A stretch of DNA of 64,000 nt from positions 3,596,001 to 3,660,000 of the forward strand of contig JAUJPP010000005.1 of the NCBI GenBank assembly GCA_030562195.1. The letters are read 5' to 3'. The notes under the pieces are model-generated. The model worked only from the letters and a program-made list of their open reading frames with translations, was not told the DNA's origin and ran no database searches. Shown here one piece after another: positions 43,801 to 55,800 of this stretch. This DNA comes from Nipponacmea schrenckii. Lineage: Eukaryota; Mollusca; Gastropoda; Lottiidae. A program made the translations under genes and the position numbers. Within the stretch, counting starts at the first letter, position 1. The number at the start of each line of letters is the position of its first letter.

Positions 43801-46800
43801 CTTTAAAGTGATTGTAAAGCCACCTTTTTTCAATCAGACGTCTGTGGTTCCTGTAATTCAACTATTTAAAGTGATTGTAAAGAAGCTTTATAAATTTTGT
43901 ATGTGTATCAGAGACACTGATAGCATCAATTTACATCATTCAAATTTTCAATTTGACATTTGTGGTTCTGTGATTTCACTTAGCATTTAAGACATAGCAA
44001 AAGCTATAAGACATTTTGCAATAGAGTCATATATGCTTAATTGCAGGAACCACAGAAGTCTGATTGAAAATCAGAATAGTTTAAATTGAAGCTATCAGTG
44101 TCCCTGATACACATACAAAATTTAGAAAACCTCTTTACAATCTCTTTAAATAGTTGAATTGTAGAAACCACAGATGTCTGAATGAAAATTAGAATGGTGT
44201 AAATTGATGCTATCAGTGTTCCTGATACATATATAAAATATAGAAAACCTCTTTACGTGCCCTTTAAATTGAGTTTTTTTAAGCAAGTTTGACTGTACAA
44301 TTAAAATGATAAAGAATACATGCGAGCTTGGCTGTATATAGGGAACAATGCACGATTACAAACACCCAGTTAGTACTGCACTATATATCAACTTCTATAC
44401 TAAATAGCTCTCATAGGAAGAGACTGTCTGCTGGGATACCAGCTTGGCATCAGGTCTGCTATAGTGTCAGACACATTTCTGAAAGGCTTACAGAGGGACG
44501 TAGCCATCTATATATTTACTTTACTAAATGAACAACTTAGGTTCACAGGGATCTTTTCTACCAGCTGGTTCTTGGTTAAACAACTTTATTTTACAAGGAT
44601 AACAACTTAGGTTCACGAGGATCCTTTCTACCAGCTGGTCCTTGGCTAAACAACTTTATGTAACAAGGATAACAACTTAGGTTCACAGCATCCTTTTTAC
44701 CAGCTGGTCCTTGGCCAAACAGGTTTATTTTACAAGGTGGTGCTTGGTCAAACAACTTTATTTTACAAGGATAACTGCTTAGGTTCACAGGGATCTTTTC
44801 TACCAGCTGGTCCTTGGCTAAACAACTTTATTTTACAGGTGGTGCTTGGTAAACAACTTTATTTTACAAGGATAATGTTAGGTTCAAGGGCTTTTTACCA
44901 GCTGGTCTTGGTTTATAACAAAGATAACAACTTAGGTTCACAGCATCCTTTTTATCAGCTGGTCCTTTGTCATACCAGTTTATATTACAATGATAAAATG
45001 TTAGGTTCAAGCTCAAATTCAGCTGTGTAAGTTGGTAAAGCAAATATTTAGATGGCTTTTTTTAATATTATTAACATAAGCAATTTTTGGTCATTTTAAA
45101 AAAAAAATGGAGTTTCAAATGGAAGTTTTGTTACGGGATGCAACACAAGTACTGTTGTTAATACCAAAACATAACAAGTACTGTCAATAATGGATGCCAG
45201 CAATTAGCCAAGCAGAGTTCTCTCCCTTGAATCAAGCTCTCTAGTAAAGGGGAGTAATGTGTTTAAATCGTGCTCCCGATACTCACATAAAGTGGTTTGC
45301 AATTTTCACGGACATAACGCCCGGCCGAGGTGGTCGGGTCCCAGTCTAGTCGACCATGCCAGAAAAAATTGGTTCTTAAGAAAAATAAAACATGTTTGGA
45401 CATTTTGTTTGGAGCAGAATAATAAAAATTGAGCCCTGTAAGTTTTTTATATAAGCATGACCTCATGAAGTTTCACTAAGCTCTGTTCAGTTGAACTCTT
45501 AGAAAATATCTGACAGCTCTGCGTACTTCTAAAATAATTCTTAATGAATTTTGAAAATCACTTTTGCATAATTTGGTGTTTGACAATGATGTTGACACTT
45601 GTGTGGTCAAGGGTTCTTCATCATCTGACTCACCCACCCTCCCAAAATCATAATGAATGAAACAGTAGGGTGTGTACTCACTTTGATTTTTTGGCTAATC
45701 TGTAAGGTATAGACCCCAGGATGCGTTCCATCATTGCCAGATGCTCTTTATTATCATGCGTCTGAAATTATAAAAGAACATTGACATGATATCACTCAGC
45801 TATTAGATTGTGAACTGGGATTAATTTCTGAACTGGGATTAGATTGTGAACTGGGATTAAATTGTGAACTGGGATGAATTGTGAACTGGATTGGATTATG
45901 AACTGGGATGGATTATGAACTGGGATTAGAGTGTGAACTGGGATGGATTATGAACTGGGATTAGATTGTGAACGGGGATTAGATTGTGAACTGGGATGGA
46001 TTTGTGAAATGGGATTAAATTGTGAACAGTTATTGGATTGTGAAATGCGATTGTTTTGTCAATTTACTCAATGAAACAAAATACTATGGACTGAGTCTCC
46101 TGTTTCATTTTCCAGTTTATACTGCGGTTAACATGACAACATATTGCATTGGACAATGAGGGAAAATTTGCCTGCACAGTGGATATTTGACTCGCACAAG
46201 CCTGTAGCACTTACACTCTTTAATGTCCCAAATAGAAAAATGAAACCCATATATTTCAAGCCTCTAGAGTGTTCACAAATAATTACGGAAGAACCAACAG
46301 ACATGGATCTTGAGCATAAAATACATATTCTTGAGCAGCAAGCTAAACATATCATTAGTAATAACTGCGTAAGCATTATAGAGAAGAAGTAAAAATTGTA
46401 GCAGAGCACACATCTAATTAAAGATGGAGGTCCTCACTTGACTGACCTGGAAAAGTGTGAACCCAGTATACAACTCAAACATTATCGTTCCTATACTCCA
46501 TACATCACACGGCTGAGACCACCCTAATTCTGTGGAGAGAAGAAAAGAAAGGATTAAAATAGAGGGCATCCATCTTTAAGGAAATGCTATGGATATTTAG
46601 ATAATAGATTAAATTTATAATTAAAGTTGAGGTCATCCTTTTCTGTAAATTGTAGTGTGCAATGAGAGACATTTTGCTTTATTCATGTCTCCAACTTTAA
46701 TCGAAAATCAGACTAAATAACCAGACAAGGTGGTCCGGGTCATAAGTGCATTACAATACCTACCTAAAATAACCTCTGGTGCCCTGTAATGTCGTGTGGA

Positions 46801-49800
46801 GACTATGGTACTATGATGTTCATGGTCAAATGTTGCTGAACCAAAATCAATCAATCGGATTTCAGTGTTCTTTATTGTCTTCTCATCTCTTCTCTGGAAC
46901 ATATTTGAAATGACATTTAAGAACATGATCAAATGAAACACAAGAACACGATCAAAATGAAATGAAAGGAACATGATCAAATGAAATTGAAAAGGAACAT
47001 GATCCAAATAAAATGAAAATGAAACAACTCAACATTAATGATAAGGAACATGATAAAATGAATAAAAGAACAGATCAACAAACAAAGAACATGATTTGAA
47101 GACTGAAATGTGAAAGGAACATGATCAAAATGAAACAAAGGAACATGATCTAAATGAAATTACAAGGAACATGATCAAATAAATTGAAAGAACATGATCA
47201 AATAAATTAGAAAAAATCATCTAATTGAAACAATCACCTTTTAAGGATATACATACTGACATGTCAAAATGATAAAAAAAATATTTTTAGTCCTAACTTT
47301 GGGTTAAGCTGACTCATGTAAAACGACAACAAAGGAATATTTAACTTTAAATTACAGGAACTACAGAACTCTGATTGAAAAACATCCAAGTCTTAGAAAA
47401 TCTCTTTATAATCCTTTTAATGATAACAGTCTTTGACTTCAAATGTATAAAAAAAATTTGTTTATCCTAACTTTGTTAAGTTGACTTTAGCCAAAGTTTA
47501 ACTTTATCCAGGTAAGAGGGCTGCATATGGCCTAAAGAATATATACAAAAATTCCTTGCCTATGATAAAGGGTCACTTGATCTTTATGAAAGTCATGTCT
47601 ACCTTTGACTTTCAAATATACAAAAGGAAAGTCACTTAACCTAACTTTCCAAAGTTAGATATAGCCAAAGTTCAACTTTATTCAATTGTACTTACTAAAG
47701 TCAAATCATTACAGTGGCCCAAAGAATATTTATGAAATTGCTTGCCTATGATAAAGAATATAGATGTATACTTACAATTGACTGAATAACACAACTGATA
47801 GGCTATATGTCTGACTTGCTCTAGGGTATATGGAATATAATGGTTCTCTTTCTGTAAAATATCAGTATAATAATGCTGATTATATCCTCAAATCACAGTG
47901 TAATGACTGGTAATGACTGGGGAATCAATTTAAAATAGGATTATTTGTGTCTGGTTAAAACATGTCTATCAAAGTCAAAATATGACTTCAAATAAGTCAG
48001 AATATGTCAATCAAAAGAGTCAAAATAAGTTAATAAATTAGGTTTAAATATGTCCATCAAATAAATCAAAATATGTCCATCAAATAAGTCAAAATATGTC
48101 CATCAAATAAGTCAAAATATGTTAATAAATTAAGTTAAAATATGTCCATCAAATAAGTCAAAACATGTCCATCAAATAAGTCAAAATATGTCCATCAAAT
48201 AAGTCAAAATATGTCTATCAAATAAGTCAAAATATGTCCATCAAATAAGTCAAAATATGTCAATCAAATAAGTCAAAAATGTCCATCAAAAAGTCAGAAT
48301 ATGTCCATCAAATAAGTCAAAATAAGTTAATCAAATAAGTTAAAATATGTCAATCAAATAAATCAAAATATGTCAATCAAATAAGTCAAAATATGTCAAT
48401 CAAATAAGTCATGTTTTTGTTATATATATATTTTTAAAACATTTTAGCATGTTTTCATTAGTTTTGACAAGAAAATCTGACATATTCTTGTTATGTTTTG
48501 ACATGTTTTCATATTTTGTCTGACATGTTTTATTTTATATTTTGTTTTGATATGTTTTTATATTGTATTTTGATATGTTTTGTTTCTGCTACAAGGTGTT
48601 GTTGATTGTTATGTATTTTGGTTTTTACTTGTTAAAATTTTGTATGAATAAATTTTAGTTTTTGTTTTAGTTTCAATTAAAACCCCTTGAAGAAGAAATC
48701 TTCAACTAACAGGCTTAACTGTTTCAAAGTGGAACCAAGTCCAGGAAGATTCCTGAAGAATCTATACTAGTGAAGAGCAAATTAATCAAAGACTGGCAGA
48801 CTTATTGACAATGGTTCCTGATAAATAGCCAGCAATAAAGAAGATTAAATTGACCTCTCTTATCATAACCTTTGACCTCTCTTCACTTAACCTCTGACCT
48901 ATGTATCTAGTGTCAAGTATCTCTGTTAATGTAGTTGTCTTGTCAAATTTTCTCATAGACCTCTAACATTCTTTGTTTTATTTCTTATTTCCCTCATTGG
49001 CCACTGCATGACGATGCTCTTCATGCCAATCAGTAGGACATAATATTAAATTTTATTTATTGTACTCTAGTAAAAATGAAATAAAATAAAAGGAGTTTTA
49101 CATCCTATACTCTTCTGCACCTTAGTCAATTAATGTGTTATACAGAGCTTCAACCAACTACTCAATAGCACAGCGGTTATAGAGTATTGGTTCTTATCGT
49201 CATGACGTCATTTGCTTGGATACGTTGAAAATGTCGGACGTGAGTTCTAATCTTGATCGTATGTAAAAGTTCTATGACCTTCACTAACTATTCCAGTCCA
49301 CCCAGCTGTAAATGGGTACGGATAATCTAGTAAAGACCAATGCCAAGAGGTTTGGTCAAGGACCAGCTGGTAGAAAGGATCCTCATTATTCCAGTCAACC
49401 CAGCTGTAAATGGGTGCAGATAATCTAGTAAGACTCAATACCAAGGGTTTGATCAAGGACCAGCTGGTAGAAAGGATCCTCATATTCCAGTCAACCCAGC
49501 TGTAAATGGTGGTACGATAATCTAGAAAGATCAATGCAGAGGTTTGGCCAAGGACCAGCTGGTAGAAAGGATCCTCATTATTCCAGTCAACCCAGCTGTA
49601 AATGGGTACAGATAATCTAGTAAAGATCAATGCAAGAGGTTTGACCAAGGACCAGCTGGTAGAAAGGATCCTCATTATTCCAGTCACCCAGCTGTAAATG
49701 GGTACAGATAATCTAGTAAAGATCAATACCAAGAGGTTTGACCAAGGACCAGCTGGTAGAAAGGATCCCTGTCACGGTGGACTTGTGAACCTAAGTAGTT

Positions 49801-52800
49801 ATCCTTGTTAAATATAGTTGTTTGACCAAGGACCAGCTGGTAGAAAGGATCCCTGTCACGGTGGACTTGTGAACCTAAGTAGTTATCCTTGTAAAATATA
49901 GTTTTTCTTTCTGCCTTAATCTGACCTTGTCGAGGTATTTTAATAGACTCAATTATAATACTAATCTAAACCATATTTACTATAAGCCCAGTGAAATATA
50001 GTGACTTTTTACTAGTATTTAGGTCATTAAATACCACACATAGTAAAAAATAGTACTGTTATTAGTCAACAACAAATCTTGTTAAACAAGGGGTATGGAG
50101 TTTTACATCCTAGTAATGAAGACATCTTGATGCAGTGTGCAATAAGGGATATCATACTAAGAAAGATGCCTTTTCACATATTTAAACTTTAAAGAAGCCT
50201 TATATAATTAAGTCCCCATCAAGAAGAATCTAAAGTTACACCGCAGTGAGAAATTTAAGATAATATAAAATATTTTAAAACAGTTGCAAATAGGAAAATT
50301 TGCAGAAGTGTTTTAACCCCATGCAGTATGCAAATAGGGAAATTTTGAAAAATAAACACTTGCAGTGTGCAAATTGTGAAAATTTGCCAGGAGTGTTTTA
50401 ACCACTTGCAGTATGCAAATAGGTAAAATTTGCAGATGTAACCCCTGAGTTGCAATTAAAATTGCAGACTGTTTAAACCTCTGCAGTGTGCAAATAGGTA
50501 AAATTTGCAATGATTGTCTAAACCCCTGCAGTGTGCAAATAGGTAAAATTTGCAATGACTGTTTAAACCCCTGCAGTGTGCAAATAGGTAAAATTTGCAA
50601 TGACTGTTTAAACCCTTACAGTGTGCAAAAAGGCAAAATATTAAAAAAATATATACTTACGAGAAAATCAAAAACACTGAGACCTAACATTTCAAAACAG
50701 ATACACATGTGACCATGGAAATCAAACCAATCATACATTTTTACACATAAACTGAAATAGACAAACGGTATGGAGTTTTACACCACCTGTACCTTAAAAG
50801 GATACTGCTTCTTAGAATGAGCATAAAATTTGAAAATTTTTGATATATATTCATCAGTAGATAAACCTGCTGCCATAAATAACATAACAGAATCCTTATA
50901 TAATCACATAAATCCAAAAATTTTAAGATTGGCCAATAAGAGCAGTAGATATACCTGCTGCCATAAATAACATAACAGAATCCTTATATAATCTGATAAA
51001 TCCAAAAACTTCAGATTTTCGATTTTAAAAGTGATACAGACATTCTATATAGAGCTCTTACAGCTGATATTTAGACTAATCTTTTAATCCTAAATTCCAA
51101 TCTCTAAATCTATAAATACTTACTATTTATTTTCTGGATCTTTTTCCTTTAACTTTTCTAAAACGTTTATTTCTAGTTTGGCCGCCTCTCGATATTTTTC
51201 CACATTCTTGATAATTTTGAGAGCGACCCGACTGCCTGGGCTGAAAAATATATAAAATAAACCTTATTAAGAATAACCAATGTTATACACAAATATTATG
51301 GACTCTCCAAAATTTAATTACTAAGTAAATTTTGTGTTTCTGGAATATTCGCAATGAAATGTTAAAAAAAATGTCATTTGATTTGGCCTAAGGTAAATAA
51401 GCAACTAGACACAATGGGCAATTTCAAATGAGTAATTGTACATGCCCAGCTTATTACTATGAACAATTACCTTAACTATAAAAGTAATTGTACATGCCAA
51501 GCTTATTACTATGAACAATTACCTTAACTATAAAAGTAATTGTACATGCCAAGCTTATTACTATGAACAATTACCTTAACTATAAAAGTAATTGTACATG
51601 CCAAGCTTATTACTATGAACAATTACCTTAACTATAAAAGTAATTGTACATGCCAAGCTTATTACTATGAACAATTACCTTAACTATAAAAGTAATTGTA
51701 CATGCCAAGCTTATTACTAGGAACAATTACTTTCACTATAAAAGTAATTGAACATGCCAAGCTTATTACTATGAACAATTACCTTAACTATAAAAGTAAT
51801 TGTACATGCCAAGCTTATTACTATGAACAATTACCTTAACTATAAAAGTAATTGTACATGCCAAGCTTATTACTATGAACAATTACCTTAACTATAAAAG
51901 TAATTGTACATGCCAAGCTTATTACTATGAACAATTACCTTAACTATAAAAGTAATTGTACATGCCAAGCTTATTACTATGAACAATTACTTTAACTATA
52001 AAAGTAATTGTAATAGTAACACCTATAAGTCCACTAGTAATTGTATTGAGTATGTGGTAAAGTAATCAATAGAAGTCAGTGATCTGGTATTTTGCCAGAA
52101 ACTATTCAGTCTTATCATTGATAGACAGGGTATTTAAACAGCTTATCATAGACATTGATCTTTTCTTTCTATTTCTTCCTTGATTGACAGGAATGAATAA
52201 ATAAATAACAGGGATGAATGAATGGCTGGTATTGATAACAGGGACGAGTGAATGACTGGGATTGATAATAACAGAGATGGATGAATAACAGAGATGAGTT
52301 AACAGGGATAAATGACAGGGATGGATGAATGAATGACAGAATAACAGGGATGAGAGAATAACAGGGATAAATGACAGGGATGGATGAATGAATGACAGAA
52401 TAACAGGGATGAGAGAATAACAGGGATAAATGACTGGGATGAATGAATGACAGAATAACAGGGATGAGTGAATAACAGGGATGAATGACAGAATGGCAGG
52501 GATGGATGAATGGCAGGAAAGGATGAATGACAGTGATGGATTAAATCTTTCTTGATTGACAGTATCAGACAAATGAATGAAATTGATGAATGAATACAAG
52601 AAATTGAATAAAAGAAATTGATGAATGAATACAAGAAATTGAATAAAAGAAATTGATGAAGGAATAAAAGGAATTGATGAATGAATAAAAGAAATTGATG
52701 AATGAATAAAAGAAATAGATGAATGAATAAAAGAAATTGATGAATGAATAAAAGAAATTGATGAATGAATAAAAGAAATAGATGAATGAATAAAAGAAAT

Positions 52801-55800
52801 TGATGAATGAATAAAAGAAATAGATGAATGAATAAATAAATTGATGAAGGAACTAGTAAATTTAGATGAAAGATTAATAAAATGATGAAGGAAGTAAGAT
52901 GAAATTGAAAGTATTAGAAAGTATTTATATATATTATTATGATGTTCAAGGAATGTAAGATGAAAGTAGGTGAAAGTATTAGAAAGTATTTATATATATT
53001 ATTATGATGTTCAAGGAATGTAAGAGTGAAAGTAGTGTGAAAGTATTAAGAAAGTATTTATATATATTATTATGATGTTCAAGGAATGTAAGAGTGAAAG
53101 TAGTGTAAAGTATTAAGAATATTTATATATATTATTATGATGTTCAAGGAATGTAAGAGTGAAAGTAGTGTGAAAGTATTAAGAAAGTATTTATATATAT
53201 TATTATGATGTTCAAGGAATGTAAGAGTGAAAGTAGGTGGGAAGTATTAAGAAAGTATTTATATATATTATTATGATGTTCAAGGAATGTAAGAGTGAAA
53301 GTAGTGTGAAAGTATTAAGAAAGTATTTATATATATTATTATGATGTTCAAGGAATGTAAGAGTGAAAGTAGTGTGAAAGTATTAAGAAAGTATTTATAT
53401 ATATTATTATGATGTTCAAGGAATGTAAGAGTGAAAGTAGTGTGAAAGTATTAAGAAAGTATTTATATATATTATTATGATGTTCAAGGAATGTAAGAGT
53501 GAAAGTAGTGTGAAAGTATTAAGAAAGTATTTATATATATTATTATGATGTTCAAGGAATGTAAGAGTGAAAGTAGTGTGAAGTATTAAGAAAGTATTTA
53601 TATATATTATTCTGATGTTCAAGGAATGTAAGAGTGAAAGTAGTGTGAAAGTATTAAGAAAGTATTTATATATTATTATGATGTTCAAGGAATGTAAGAG
53701 TGAAAGTAGTGTGAAAGTATTAAGAAAGTATTTATATATATTATTATGATGTTCAAGGAATGTAAGAGTGAAAGTAGTGTGAAAGTATTAAGAAAGTATT
53801 TATATATATTATTATGATGTTCAAGGAATGTAAGAGTGAAAGTAGTGTGGGAGTATAATATAGGATTATCATTGGCAAATTTCCATGGTAAATAACTTCT
53901 ATATTGACTGGTAGCGTGTATCAGATTTAGACTCATTCAATCAATTTCAACATCTTATAGACAGGGTCTTCACAATCAATGTGATATGATATCATGTTCA
54001 AAACATGATAAATCAAAACTGGTACTAGAAATTTTAACATCTAACAGAAAAAGGAGTTTGTTACTAAAATCAATATAAAAATAAATGATTTAAATAAATT
54101 GTTTCACAAAGCATGATAAATCAATACAAGACATTTCAACATCTAATAGACAGGGTCTTCACAATCAATGTGATATGATATCATGTTTAAAACACGATAA
54201 ATCAAACACTATATTCATGTCGTAATTCCTAAAGAATATTCAAGTCAAATAAAAACTCAGTCAATTAAATTGAAAAGTTTGGCTAAAGTTCAAAATTCTG
54301 AAAACATATTTTCCAGTCAATGTTTGAATAAAATAAAAAATATGCCAGTCATGTATGGCTGGAACCAAAAAAATGTCTTATGGCATTATCATTTAGAGAG
54401 AAAACGGTCCTGTCTACAGAATCCAACAGCTGATTAATATGAAAAAAATACCATGTTATTGGATCAAGGGTTATGTGTGAAAAACAACTCGAATGCCGTT
54501 GTGAGGTATGTGCAGTAATTGGTTTAAAACAAGACAAACTATGAGGTAATGGGTGAAAGATATTTGTTATCTAAATAAAAGAAAATTGCAGGAACAATAG
54601 TGGCACGGCGCCAACAACCATCTTGACTACAGATATCATAACTTTCTAATCAATTCCTCATCGCACCTCAGAGGTAGATTGTGTTGCAATATTTTTTATT
54701 TTGCCTCATTGTCCACTACCTCATGAAGCCATTACTTTAGTTTATCAGTTATTGCTTTATTTCATAAATTTCCCTCATTGCATACTGCATGTTGTTGACA
54801 CACAATAAAAGGAAGGTAAGATATTAACCTCTTGTCAAAGTGAATAGTCAGTGTTTTACATCCTTCTCTATTCAGCTATTTCAAATGCAGTGTGCAATGA
54901 GGGAAATTCTGACCAGAAATTCAATATACTTACGCATGTAGGTCTTTGCATTCTGCTACTTTTCCAAAAGTTCCTTCACCTAAAGTACCAACCACTTCAT
55001 CTGAAAGCAAGATAAAAACCATTCTTAGATTCCGAGTGGAAATCAGGTAGCGCTGAATAAATAAATCATGAGAAAGATTAGCGGGCCAAGAGAGGGGGGT
55101 GGGGGTAACATACTTATCAATGCTCTTAGTCACAGTCACCGTCCTATTTTCATATCCAAAGGGCACAGTTCTATTTACATGTTCAAAAGGTCCCAGTCTT
55201 ATTTACATGTTCAAAAGGTCACAGTTCTATTTACATTTCCATAGGTCACAGTCTTATTTACATGTCCAAAAGGGTCAAGGCCCTTTCATATTCATATCAG
55301 TCACAGTTCTATTTACACAGTCAAAAGGTCAAGGCCCTTTCATATTCATGTCAGTCACAGTTCTATTTACAGGTCAAAATGGGATAGGCACTTTCATGTC
55401 ATTAGTCACAGTTCTATTTACTAAAATGTGGTCACTTTATGTACCAAAAGGTTTACAGTCCTATTGTGACGTTCAAGGTCAAGGCACCTAATTCCAGCAA
55501 GGTTACAGTCATATTTTTGTTCAAAGGGTCAAATTTTCATGTCTAAAATTTGTCTTATTCAAAATATATTTCATATACTTCACCATTTAACATTAGTTTT
55601 CAATGAATAGCATAATGTATATTGTTGATATAAACTCCATTAAAAAATCAGACTCAGTAGTATTCACGTTATCAACAATACGTCATTTGAAGTTGAAATT
55701 GGCACGAGCCTACGATAAAATCTTTATTATATGGAATCCTAAAAAGAAATATTTCCTCTGCTGTACATGAAATTGTTGCAATCACATTTTTTAACATAAA

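Noticed and set aside
37611..45374. Two complete tandem CLK genes
   Set aside because: The exon order is A, B, C, D with only one set of upstream kinase exons, so a whole-gene tandem duplication does not fit; exon-level duplication does.
46144..46392. 82-codon plus-strand ORF in a CLK intron
   Set aside because: Its start lies in SINE-like sequence, and no homology or splice context was recognised.
50255..50712. Cys-rich repeat peptides on both strands
   Set aside because: Derived from the 45-bp minisatellite, not from a conserved cysteine-rich family.
52102..52634. Ser/Phe/His-rich ORFs on the minus strand
   Set aside because: Translations of GATGAATGA-type minisatellites.
53416..53936. 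ORFs of 83-90 codons with transmembrane-like composition
   Set aside because: Products of the 68-bp tandem repeat.
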